From an uncultured Eubacteriales bacterium (GTDB lineage: Bacteria; Bacillota; Clostridia; Peptostreptococcales; Anaerovoracaceae): a DNA stretch of 64,000 bases. A model generated the notes under the pieces. It had not been told where the DNA came from. It did no database searches and worked only from the letters and a program-made list of their open reading frames with translations. The position numbers and the translations under genes are program-made. Positions 15,807 to 24,384 of the stretch are shown in pieces. The first letter of the stretch is position 1. The number at the start of each line of letters is the position of its first letter. The stretch is taken from NCBI GenBank assembly GCA_910583765.1, contig CAJTYS010000011.1, forward strand, positions 26,319 through 90,318, given 5' to 3'.

Positions 15807-17546
15807 CTAAATCTCCATTCCTGGCGGAAGCTGGATAGCGACTGGATGTTCCACGGTCACAGGCCCCTGGATAAAGACCGAGTTGATCTCTTCCTTTCCT
15901 TTTTGAATGGAAGCAGTCAGTTCCCCCTGCGGTTGTCGAATGACATAGGAATAATCACCGGACGGGCAGGCATGGGTGAGAGCGGCAATGACAGCCACAG
16001 TGCCAGATGCGCAGCTGCCTTCAAAATATGTGGTCTGGACATCAGCCACATAGACCACAGGCGTAAGGCTGCGGTTTTCAGGCTGAAAAAACATGACTCC
16101 CAGCGCCGGTGGATCGTACTCTTTGACCAGCTGCTCTTTTAGGGATTCAAACACAGCAGGCTCAGGATCTTTGTTTGTTGTCACCAGATGAAGGATGCCG
16201 CCAAGGTCCACCAGGATGTCGTTTTTCCAGGTGGTTATGGAAAGCGGAGTCGGCATTTGGATCTTTGTGTCATTGGTGTCCGTGTCCACTTCCACGTCAA
16301 GAGGCTTTTCGCATCCGCTGACTTGGACTCGAATCGTATGATGGCCGGAAAGTCCCAGCTTTTTCGCCTGGATCAAAGCAAATGTTCGGGAAGCGTTTCC
16401 GCAGAATTCCAAGCCGCACATTTCCATGCGACCATGAATGCTAGGATCATTTGGCACATCTGGCAGCACAAAAGCAACTTGCTCTGCGCCGAACTCTTTT
16501 AAAGACAACAAATATGAAGCGATTTTCTGGTAATGTTTTCGGGCAACAGGTGTGAGGACAAATATGGTTTTGTTGCCCGCGGGATCAGCGGCGATGATTT
16601 GAATCGATGATAGGGACATGATGGGTGTATTCCTTTCCTGGTATATTGGCGCGGCGGCTTTTTCCCGAAACTCCTTGGGGGTGCAGCCCTTGATTTCTTT
16701 AAATTTTCGGATAAAGTAGCTGGCGTTTTCAAATCCGCAGTCCAAGGCGATCTGCAAAATGGGCAGGGAAGTCCTGGCCAGCAGATGGGAGGCTTGTTCA
16801 ATCCGGTATCCGATTAAGTGCTGGATCGGGGAAACTCCGGATATTTCCTTGAAAAAACGGCACAAATACTGAGGATTGCAAGGGATGACATCTGCCAGCC
16901 GCCGCAGGGAGACGGGCTCATGGAAATGTTCTTGCATATAAGCGATGATCATCTTGTAATGCTCGATTTTTCTCTGTTCAGCCTTAGGATGTTCTTGATC
17001 CGCGGGAAGCAGCAGTCTGTTTTCAGTGGCTAGGGCAAACATTTGTAGGAGCAGGAGTTTGCAGCGGATGTACCAACTCTCTGTTTTTTCAAGAGATTGT
17101 TTCAATATTTCATCAAAAAAAGCGCGGAAACCAGCATAGCCAGGCTCTAGGGGCGAGAAAATATTTTTGAACACCAGCTCCTGCTTTAAAAACGGACGGA
17201 TCCACGTTTCCTGCCATTCATCGTCATAGGAAAAGTCAAGGATGTCAGGATTGAACAAGAGGACATCGTGCGCCGTGTCTTGCCCCTGTCCTTTCAGCTG
17301 GTGGAGCTGCTGGCTGTTTATGATGACCATGTCGCCTTCTTGGAGATGATGAGCCTCCAGGTCCAGTTCGCAGGAGTAACTCCCTTTTCGGATCAAGATG
17401 ATTTCCACATTGGGATGCCAATGCTGCTTCACAAAAAATCCGTCAGGATACGAAGTCCCTATGCCTGTGGTAAAGTGAATGGACATAAGGGGATTTTTCT
17501 TGGTCCCGTGGACCGCGTCTTCTTTTAAAGCTAAATCAGGATACAT
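15807..17546 (-). CDS. AraC-type regulator fused to a CntK/DapF-like racemase
   Basis: 579 residues in one uninterrupted frame. Residues 1-309: an N-terminal cupin sensor (QHWHPNVEIILIRKG) and two AraC HTH motifs (SLRRLADVIPCNPQYLCRFF; ILQIALDCGFENASYFIRKF) ending at CTPKEFREKA. Residues 310-579: a two-domain diaminopimelate-epimerase-like fold closest in pattern to staphylococcal CntK (histidine racemase). Its paired catalytic cysteines lie in EFCGNAS (C382) and GSCASGT (C512), with VSGCEKPL and RQPQGEL also matching. The start was chosen for GGAGGG 4 bases upstream. An internal ATG at 16619 has AGGAAAGG 12 bases upstream, so a free racemase could also be made. Cotranslated sensing and amino-acid racemisation is inferred; no other metallophore genes are in the window. 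Confidence 0.75.
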   Translation of the reverse strand: MYPDLALKEDAVHGTKKNPLMSIHFTTGIGTSYPDGFFVKQHWHPNVEIILIRKGSYSCELDLEAHHLQEGDMVIINSQQLHQLKGQGQDTAHDVLLFNPDILDFSYDDEWQETWIRPFLKQELVFKNIFSPLEPGYAGFRAFFDEILKQSLEKTESWYIRCKLLLLQMFALATENRLLLPADQEHPKAEQRKIEHYKMIIAYMQEHFHEPVSLRRLADVIPCNPQYLCRFFKEISGVSPIQHLIGYRIEQASHLLARTSLPILQIALDCGFENASYFIRKFKEIKGCTPKEFREKAAAPIYQERNTPIMSLSSIQIIAADPAGNKTIFVLTPVARKHYQKIASYLLSLKEFGAEQVAFVLPDVPNDPSIHGRMEMCGLEFCGNASRTFALIQAKKLGLSGHHTIRVQVSGCEKPLDVEVDTDTNDTKIQMPTPLSITTWKNDILVDLGGILHLVTTNKDPEPAVFESLKEQLVKEYDPPALGVMFFQPENRSLTPVVYVADVQTTYFEGSCASGTVAVIAALTHACPSGDYSYVIRQPQGELTASIQKGKEEINSVFIQGPVTVEHPVAIQLPPGMEI

Positions 17547-17586
17547 AAAGCCCTCCGTATACACAAAAGTCAATATTATGTTATTT

Positions 17587-17615
17587 ATTATAGTGGATAT
17601 TGCAAGACAATACAA
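17587..17615 (-). promoter_or_regulatory. Promoter for the AraC-racemase gene
   Basis: On the minus strand: TTGTAT, 17 bases, TATAAT, about 40 bases before the start codon. It sits in the divergent region shared with the GH13 gene. Confidence 0.65.
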
Positions 17616-17703
17616 GGAAAAAGGGATATCATACAATTATCAAAATAGAGCGGCGCAGACGCAAGGGAGAAACCTGTGGCCTAGAAATGGAGGAATCGAA
17701 AAA

Positions 17704-19374
17704 ATGAAGACAACCAACGCATTCTGGTGGAAAGAAGCAGTCGTTTATCAGATCTATCCTAGGAGCTTCATGGACAGCAATGGAGACGGCATCGGGGATC
17801 TGAGAGGGATCATCAGCCGTTTGGATTATTTGAAAAAGCTGGGCATCGATGTGATCTGGCTGTCCCCGGTGTATCAGTCCCCTAACGATGACAATGGGTA
17901 CGATATCAGCGACTATCAGGCGATCATGGGAGAATTCGGGACCATGGAGGATTTCGATGAGCTGCTTTCACAGGCTCACGAAAGGGGATTGAAAATCGTC
18001 ATGGACCTGGTGGTGAACCATACTTCGGACGAACACCGGTGGTTCGTGGAGAGCCGGAAAGAAAAAGACGGGCCTTATGGAGATTATTACATCTGGAGAG
18101 ACGGAAAGGCAGACGGCTCCTCGCCCAATAACTGGGGGTCCTGCTTTGGCGGCAGCGCTTGGCAATATGATGAAGAGCGGGGACAGTACTATCTGCATTT
18201 GTTTTCCAAGAAACAGCCGGACCTCAACTGGGACAATCCCAAGGTGAGAAAAGAAGTCTTTGATATGATGGACTGGTGGTGCAAAAAGGGGATCGATGGT
18301 TTCCGCATGGATGTGATCAGTATGATCTCCAAGACTGAGAAAATGCCTGACGGAGAGAAGAACGGGCTTTATGGGGATTTTTCCCCTTACTGCGTGCATG
18401 GCCCTAATGTCCACCAGTACCTGCGGGAAATGAATCGGGAAGTGCTGTCTAAATATGATCTGATGACCGTGGGAGAAACCGCGGGTGTCACGCCGGAGCA
18501 GGCCTGTCTATACGCCGGAGCTGATACCCATGAACTGAACATGGTCTTTCATTTCGAGCATGTGGATAATCCTGGCATGTATGGGAAGTGGAACGCGGAC
18601 AAAATGCCGCTGACCAAGCTGAAAGCCATTCTCTCCAGGTGGCAGACGGAGCTTTGGGGAAAGGCCTGGAACAGTTTATACTGGGATAATCACGATCAGC
18701 CCCGGGCAGTTTCACGATTTGGAAACGATGATCCAGCCTGGCGGGAGTTGTCGGCAAAAATGCTGGCCACCTGTCTTCATATGATGCAGGGAACCCCTTA
18801 TATTTATCAGGGAGAAGAGCTGGGCATGACCAACTATCCCTTCCAGGGACCAGAAGATTTTCGGGACATAGAAAGCATCCAGGAATATGAGGAATGGTGC
18901 GGCTCAGGCAGGGTTTCCCATGAAGAATTCTGGCCTTGTATCACAAAGGTGAGCAGGGACAACGCCCGCACGCCTATGCAGTGGGACAGCGCGGCGCAGG
19001 CAGGCTTTACCACAGGAACGCCGTGGATGCCTGTGAATCCAAACTACCTGGAAATCAACGCTAAGGCAGCCCTGGAAGATCCGGATTCCGTGTTTTACTA
19101 TTACCAAAAGCTGATTTCTCTGCGAAAGAAATATCCGATCATCGTTCACGGAAGCTACCGGCTGCTTTTAGCTGACAGTGAGGAATTGTTTGTCTATGAG
19201 AGAGAGCTGGGAGCGGAAAAGCTTTTGGTAACGTGCAGCTTTGTGGATCAGGAGACGGAGTTTCAGGTGCCAGGGGAATTCGCCAGCGGTCAGCGCTTGA
19301 TCGCCAATTACAAGGAGCCTGGCAGGGAAGGGAAGCTGCGGCCTTATGAGGCGTTTGTGATTTACGTTTCCTGA
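17704..19374 (+). CDS. GH13 alpha-glucosidase (oligo-1,6-glucosidase type)
   Basis: 556 residues, the usual length for cytoplasmic GH13 subfamily 31 enzymes. Region I is DLVVNHTSDEH, the nucleophile is in GFRMDVISMIS, the acid/base in MTVGETAG, and the transition-state stabiliser in WDNHDQPR. The N-terminus FWWKEAVVYQIYPRSF is the family signature. There is no signal peptide, so it acts on imported oligosaccharides such as isomaltose or trehalose-like substrates. GGAGG lies 9 bases before the ATG. It is divergent from the AraC-racemase gene and could be its target. No sugar transporter is adjacent. Confidence 0.92.
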   Translation: MKTTNAFWWKEAVVYQIYPRSFMDSNGDGIGDLRGIISRLDYLKKLGIDVIWLSPVYQSPNDDNGYDISDYQAIMGEFGTMEDFDELLSQAHERGLKIVMDLVVNHTSDEHRWFVESRKEKDGPYGDYYIWRDGKADGSSPNNWGSCFGGSAWQYDEERGQYYLHLFSKKQPDLNWDNPKVRKEVFDMMDWWCKKGIDGFRMDVISMISKTEKMPDGEKNGLYGDFSPYCVHGPNVHQYLREMNREVLSKYDLMTVGETAGVTPEQACLYAGADTHELNMVFHFEHVDNPGMYGKWNADKMPLTKLKAILSRWQTELWGKAWNSLYWDNHDQPRAVSRFGNDDPAWRELSAKMLATCLHMMQGTPYIYQGEELGMTNYPFQGPEDFRDIESIQEYEEWCGSGRVSHEEFWPCITKVSRDNARTPMQWDSAAQAGFTTGTPWMPVNPNYLEINAKAALEDPDSVFYYYQKLISLRKKYPIIVHGSYRLLLADSEELFVYERELGAEKLLVTCSFVDQETEFQVPGEFASGQRLIANYKEPGREGKLRPYEAFVIYVS

Positions 19375-19510
19375 CGCATGCTGTTCACGGTGCGGGCAAA
19401 TCATCAATCGCAGGATAAACGCGCGGTATGTGTTTGCAACAGGAAAAAACACAGGCCGTGCGTTTTTTTCTGGAACATGACAGAATGGAATAAAAAATAT
19501 AAGAACATCT

Positions 19511-20701
19511 GTGTTTTTCAGGCGATTCATGGTACAATGTCCTAAGGAAAAGTGTCATTTGGAGGTGAGGGAATGGGATTGTCTGTTTCGAGAATATCAG
19601 CAGGATCAGAATGCGCAAAAGCAGTATCTTGATTTTTTACGGGCATGGCTAAAGGATCAGGAGTATGTGGCATTGGCTTACATGACAGGGATCCTGCCCA
19701 TCAAGAAATACGGCTCTCATTCCGCGTTAAACATGTTCACGGAGTATTCCATGACAGACCCAGGGGATTTCGCGGAATACTTTGGGTTCACTGAAAACGA
19801 GGTCAAAGCGCTTTGCGCGGAGCATCATATGAGCTTTGAGGAAACGCAGGCGTGGTATGACGGCTATGGGCTGGCCACCCATACGGAATCAGGGGACAAA
19901 CTTCATTCCATGTACAGTCCAAAGTCTGTGGTGGAAGCCATGCTCCGGCATAAATTTGGGACTTATTGGAATCAGACGGAGACCTATGAAGCGCTTAAGA
20001 TTTACATGCAAATGGATATGGACGGGTTAAAAGACGCAATTGTCAGGATGCTGGCAAGAGAAGGGATCCGCATTCATATAGGAACCTTTGGAAATGACAT
20101 GACTACGTTCGCGACGAAAGACGATGTGTTGACCCTCCTGGTGCATCTTGGATACCTGACATATGACAGCGAGCGGGAAATGGTCACCATTCCCAATAAA
20201 GAAGTTTCACAAGAATATGAGAACGCCCTCAGCGCGATGGACTGGCATGAAGTGATCGATTCGGTGGAGCGGTCTAAAAAGCTCGTTGAGTCCTTGTGGG
20301 CCATGGACGGCGATGCTGTGGCAAAAGGGATCGACCGTGCGCACAAAGAAATCTCAATTCTTCAATATAACGATGAGAACGCCCTCAGCTGCACCATCAA
20401 TCTAGCCTTCTATTTTGCTAGAGAGTATTATACGATCGTTCGGGAACTGCCAAGCGGAAAGGGCTTCGCGGATATTTGCTTGATTCCAAGAAAAGCACAT
20501 CTGGATAAGCCGGCGGTGATCATTGAACTCAAGTGGGACAAGAACTCGTTTGGCGCGATCAGACAAATCAAAGAACGGCAATACGTGGAAGCATTGAAAG
20601 ATTACACAGGAAATCTTCTTCTTGCAGGGATCAACTATGATCGTGAGGCAAAGACGCATACCTGTGCGATTGAGAAGTTTATGCAGGAACCTGAAGTTTG
20701 A
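19511..20701 (+). pseudogene. 5'-truncated AAA-ATPase-like / PD-(D/E)XK (DUF1703) gene
   Basis: Family members begin with an AAA-ATPase-like domain (Walker A near residue 40) of about 200 residues. Here similarity begins only at REWDCLFREY, the Walker B position (normally DEWD), and runs on normally through YMTGILPIKKYGSHSALNMF, EYFGFTENEVK and WYDGYGL. It ends in the C-terminal nuclease-like domain (FADICLIPRK, VIIELKWDK). The front third, including the P-loop, is absent and no fragment is found in 19375-19510. The visible start has no ribosome site in frame. Either a non-functional remnant or a stand-alone C-terminal piece. Confidence 0.65.
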
Positions 20702-20743
20702 GAAGTTGGGATGTGGTAGCGAGAGCGTGAACGGAGTAGTGCG

Positions 20744-21025
20744 ATGAATGATTTGATCGAAAATATTGACAAACTTCACACCACAGAGTTGGGGATGGAG
20801 CGTATAAAAAGAAATCTTTCCCTTACTAACAATGATGTGGTATCATGGTGTAAAGAGCAGATCCTGAGCCCCTCTGCGAGCCTGGAAAGAAAGGGCAAAA
20901 ACTGGTATGCGGCTGCGAATGATTGTGTCATCACCGTGAACGCGCATAGCTATACCATTATCACCGCCCATAGAAAAGGGGGGCAGGTCAAGAAAAAAGG
21001 AGGAACAAAACATGCCATTCACTGA
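20744..21025 (+). CDS. DUF3781-family protein
   Basis: 93 residues. The segments LHTTELGMERIKRNL, VVSWCKEQI and ERKGKNWYAAANDCVITVNAHSYTII recall DUF3781 proteins, small uncharacterised Firmicutes proteins. It overlaps the next gene by 14 bases, and the AAGGAGGAA site for that gene lies inside its 3' end, suggesting translational coupling. Function unknown. Confidence 0.75.
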   Translation: MNDLIENIDKLHTTELGMERIKRNLSLTNNDVVSWCKEQILSPSASLERKGKNWYAAANDCVITVNAHSYTIITAHRKGGQVKKKGGTKHAIH

Positions 21026-21359
21026 AATCTGCATTTACCAAGTCAAGCCGCAAAAAGCAGAGGAATTTGAAGCCCTGATGCTGGAAGCAAAAAGTTTTTT
21101 GGAAAAGCAGGAGGGACTTCTTTTGGTGCGACTGATCAAGAGAGGCTATCGCATAGACATGAAGCAGATCAAAGAAGGGCTTCCGCCCCTTGAAATCAAA
21201 CGCATTGTAAAAAGTGTCAAGTACATGCTTTATTGGGAATTCGACACCAAAGAAAGCTATGGAGCAGCCCAAAAAAATTTGTATGACACCTATTGGAAGC
21301 CGATGGAAAAGTGCCTGATCGTTCCACATGATAAATATTTAGGTGAAAGGCTGTTTTAG
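21012..21359 (+). CDS. Small dimeric alpha-beta-barrel (ABM-like) protein
   Basis: 115 residues. MPFTEICIYQVKPQKAEEFEALMLEA and the later SVKYMLYWEFDTKESYGAAQ follow the beta-alpha-beta pattern of antibiotic-biosynthesis-monooxygenase-like ferredoxin folds. A strong AAGGAGGAA precedes the ATG. It sits between DUF3781 (overlapping) and a membrane ferredoxin (20 bp apart), so the three probably share one mRNA. Catalysis is unproven and the family call is moderate. Confidence 0.6.
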   Translation: MPFTEICIYQVKPQKAEEFEALMLEAKSFLEKQEGLLLVRLIKRGYRIDMKQIKEGLPPLEIKRIVKSVKYMLYWEFDTKESYGAAQKNLYDTYWKPMEKCLIVPHDKYLGERLF

Positions 21360-21379
21360 GGGATTAAGAGGTTGACACA

Positions 21380-22201
21380 ATGAGAAAATATCTGCCGCCC
21401 GTATTGTTGTTCGCACTGTTTGAAACCATTGCCATATCCTTATGGCTTGCCAAGGATAATCTATTTTATCTCTTAAATTTTACATATATAGGCGGATGCG
21501 TCGCAGTTGGATTAGCTTTATTTATAAATGGAAAGAACTATGCCAGGCGTTTCGCGCAATTGGCGGTGGGCTCGTACATGCTTGTTTATCTGGGATTGAT
21601 CTGCCAGGAAAATATGCAGATCGAGGGATTTTGGTACTATTTGTTTCTCGGAGTGTTTGAAGCCGCAGTGATCCATTACGTGGTGGCAAAGATTTTTGGG
21701 CCGCTTGTGTTTGGCAGAGGTTGGTGCGGCTACGCCTGCTGGACAGCGATGGTGCTGGATTTTTTACCATACAAGAGGCCGCAGAAACCCAGGAGAAAGA
21801 TCGGCTTCATTCGTTATATCGCGTTCGCCTTATCCCTTGGGGCAGTAGCGGGCTTGTTTCTGATAAAAGCAGCTAATCTGGAGCAGGTGATGTTTTGGCT
21901 GTTTATCGCCGGAAATCTGCTTTATTATGCGGTGGGCATCGCGCTTGCTTTTGCGTTGAAAGACAACAGAGCGTTCTGCAAATATATCTGTCCGATCACT
22001 GTGTTTCTAAAGCCCATGAGCTATTACTCCCTTTTGCGGGTTCACTGCCATGAGGAACGATGCGTCCAGTGCGGAAAATGTTTGCGTGTTTGTCCGATGG
22101 ATGTGGAAGTCAATCAAGAAAGCCGCAGGAGAAAAAACGGAACAGAGTGCATCTTGTGTTATGAATGCGTAAAGGCGTGCCCTGTAAAAGCCCTGCGCTG
22201 A
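21380..22201 (+). CDS. Membrane-bound 4Fe-4S protein (NapH/NosR/CcoG-like)
   Basis: 273 residues with several hydrophobic helices, then two conserved Cys pairs near the membrane face (GRGWCGYACW and FCKYICPITVF), as in NapH/YccM-type electron-transfer proteins. The C-terminus is a bacterial ferredoxin domain with two 4Fe-4S motifs: CVQCGKCLRVCP and CILCYECVKACP. It likely passes electrons across or at the membrane. The ribosome site is weak (GAGG 7 bases upstream). It is last in a three-gene run and convergent with feoB. Confidence 0.85.
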   Translation: MRKYLPPVLLFALFETIAISLWLAKDNLFYLLNFTYIGGCVAVGLALFINGKNYARRFAQLAVGSYMLVYLGLICQENMQIEGFWYYLFLGVFEAAVIHYVVAKIFGPLVFGRGWCGYACWTAMVLDFLPYKRPQKPRRKIGFIRYIAFALSLGAVAGLFLIKAANLEQVMFWLFIAGNLLYYAVGIALAFALKDNRAFCKYICPITVFLKPMSYYSLLRVHCHEERCVQCGKCLRVCPMDVEVNQESRRRKNGTECILCYECVKACPVKALR

Positions 22202-22259
22202 TTGCTGCCGTTCTTCATACGTGAAAAACATGATCCAAAATAAGCTGATATTGAGTTTA

Positions 22260-22305
22260 CCACCAATCGGATAAAGGTTTCCGGTTGGCGGTCAATTGTT
22301 TTTTG
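22260..22305 (+). terminator. Probable terminator of the ferredoxin gene
   Basis: CCACCAATCGGA and TCCGGTTGGCGG form a 12-bp stem with wobble pairs; a T6 run begins a few bases after. It abuts the 3' end of feoB. Confidence 0.6.
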
Positions 22306-22306
22306 T

Positions 22307-24181
22307 TCACGTAAACAGCGTCCACAGCCCGTTGAGGATCAGGCAAAGGAGGATCCCCACAAAGGTGGGCAGAAGAAACGCGGCGGCGGTCCATTTCCAG
22401 CTGCCGGTTTCTTTTTTTATAGTCAGGCAGGTGGTCCCGCAAGGGAAATGGAACAAGCACAAAATCATGGTAGCCAGCGCGGTCTGCCAGGTCCAGCCGT
22501 GATCTAAGAGAATGGCTTGCAGCTGGGCCAGACTGTCGTAATCAGTCAGACTGCCTTGGGCCATATATGTCATGAGCATGATCGGGACCACGATTTCATT
22601 GGCTGGAAAACCCAGGATAAAAGCCATGACGATCACGCCATCGATCCCCAGGAGCCGGCCAAATGGGTCGCAAAAATCAGTGCAGTGGGACAAAATGCTG
22701 CTGCCATTCCAAGTGATATTGGCAAGAAGCCAGATCAGAAGGCCCGCGGGAGCCGCTATGACCACAGCCCGCCCCAGGACGAAGAGGGTCCGGTCTAGGA
22801 TGGAACGGAGGATGACGCTTCCGATTTTAGGGCAGCGGTAAGGCGGCAGTTCCAAAATGAAGGAAGAGGGCATGCCCTTGAGAATCGTGTGAGACAGCAG
22901 CTTTGACACCAGCAGAGTCATGACAATGCCCAGGAGAATCACCAATGTCAAAAGCAGACAGGCCGCGGCGCCGCTGCCAAAGGAAAAAGACGCCACGAAA
23001 AACATGGTGATGATGGCAATGAGGGTGGGGAACCTGCCGTTGCAGGGAACAAAGGAGTTGGTCAAAATAGCGATGAGGCGCTCCCTGGGAGATTCGATGA
23101 TCCGGCATCCCGTCACGCCGCAGGCATTGCAGCCAAATCCCATGCAGATGGTCAACGCCTGTTTCCCATGGGCGCAGCACTTTTTGAAGGCATGATCCAA
23201 ATTAAAGGCTACTCGAGGCAGATACCCAAAATCCTCCAATAAAGTGAATAATGGAAAGAAAATCGCCATTGGCGGCAGCATGACGGAAATGACCCAAGTG
23301 AGGGTTTTGTAAATCCCGTCCATCACTAGGCTTTCAGCTACGGCTGGCACGCTGAGAAATCCGAAGAATTCGCGGATCTGTGTCTCCAGCCAGGCAAAAA
23401 ACATGGTCAGCCACTGGGAGGGATAATTGGCTCCGGCAATGGTGATCCAAAACACCAGTCCCAGGAGCAGGAGCATGATGGGAAAACCGAACTTGCGGGA
23501 CGTGACGATTTGATCCAGCTTCCTGTCGAAGGCATGAGGCTCGCCTGTTTCTTCTGTCACGCACTGGGCGTAGATGGAACGGGCTTCCTGAAGGTGATCC
23601 TCATGATCCTGGTCTTCTGAACAAAACGTGCGGTCTTCTTCCTTTTGTGAAACAGGGTCACGGTTCATTGTTTCCTGTTCCAGAGGGCGAGGCTCGAATC
23701 TCCAAAGGGCTTCCAGCAGCTGGTCCAGACCTTTTTTAGAACGGGCCGCCATGCCGATTACAGGAATGTTTAGGATATCAGACAATTGATCCAGGTCAAC
23801 AGTAATCCTCTTCTTTTTCGCTTCGTCCAGCAGGTTGACGCAAAGAATCACATTTTTGGTGATAGAAAGGACTTGCAGGACCAGATTCAGGTTCCGTTCC
23901 AGGCAGGTACCATCAGCCACCACCAAAGTGATATCCGCTTTTCCTGAGCAAATGTAATCTCGGGCAACCGCTTCATCCATGGATGTGGCGGCCAGAGAAT
24001 AAGTCCCAGGCAGATCCACCAACAGAAATTCCGTGTCTTTATATGTAAACTCGCCCTGTGCGCCAGTGACAGTCTTCCCCGGCCAGTTGCCCGTGTGCTG
24101 TTTTAGGCCCGTGAGACTGTTGAACACAGTGCTTTTCCCCACATTAGGGTTTCCCGCCAAAGCAATCGTTTTCTTTTTCAT
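22307..24181 (-). CDS. feoB: Ferrous iron transporter FeoB
   Basis: 624 residues. The N-terminal G domain has G1 GNPNVGKST (10-18), the switch TGNWPGKTV, G3 DLPGTYSL and G4 NLLDEAKK. The membrane part has the gate regions GFGCNACGVTGC and NSFVPCNGRFP, and a second copy around GFPANEIVVP. The start was chosen as the ATG with AGAGGTG 6 bases upstream; a GTG three codons earlier overlaps that site. No feoA gene is adjacent, which occurs in Clostridia. It imports Fe(II) under anaerobic conditions. Confidence 0.93.
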   Translation of the reverse strand: MKKKTIALAGNPNVGKSTVFNSLTGLKQHTGNWPGKTVTGAQGEFTYKDTEFLLVDLPGTYSLAATSMDEAVARDYICSGKADITLVVADGTCLERNLNLVLQVLSITKNVILCVNLLDEAKKKRITVDLDQLSDILNIPVIGMAARSKKGLDQLLEALWRFEPRPLEQETMNRDPVSQKEEDRTFCSEDQDHEDHLQEARSIYAQCVTEETGEPHAFDRKLDQIVTSRKFGFPIMLLLLGLVFWITIAGANYPSQWLTMFFAWLETQIREFFGFLSVPAVAESLVMDGIYKTLTWVISVMLPPMAIFFPLFTLLEDFGYLPRVAFNLDHAFKKCCAHGKQALTICMGFGCNACGVTGCRIIESPRERLIAILTNSFVPCNGRFPTLIAIITMFFVASFSFGSGAAACLLLTLVILLGIVMTLLVSKLLSHTILKGMPSSFILELPPYRCPKIGSVILRSILDRTLFVLGRAVVIAAPAGLLIWLLANITWNGSSILSHCTDFCDPFGRLLGIDGVIVMAFILGFPANEIVVPIMLMTYMAQGSLTDYDSLAQLQAILLDHGWTWQTALATMILCLFHFPCGTTCLTIKKETGSWKWTAAAFLLPTFVGILLCLILNGLWTLFT

Positions 24182-24323
24182 ATCAAACACCTCTCATGAG
24201 ATAGTATGATAAAAAAGAGACGCGGGTGCATGTTTTGCTGTGATTGGGGAAAAGCAATGGAAAAATCCAGGTTTCTTGATTTCCTTTGGCAAGCAGATGC
24301 TACTGATCTTTCTGAAGGATAGC

Positions 24324-24366
24324 AAAACCGCCTGCAGCTGAACAAGCGCAACTGGCAGGCGGTTTG
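24324..24366 (-). terminator. Terminator of pyk
   Basis: AAACCGCCTGC and GCAGGCGGTTT pair perfectly over 11 bp around a 27-base loop that adds CAGCTG/CAGTT-type pairing. On the minus strand GGCGGTTTT gives a short U run. Confidence 0.75.
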
Positions 24367-24384
24367 TGAGGTGTCCGAGAGATG

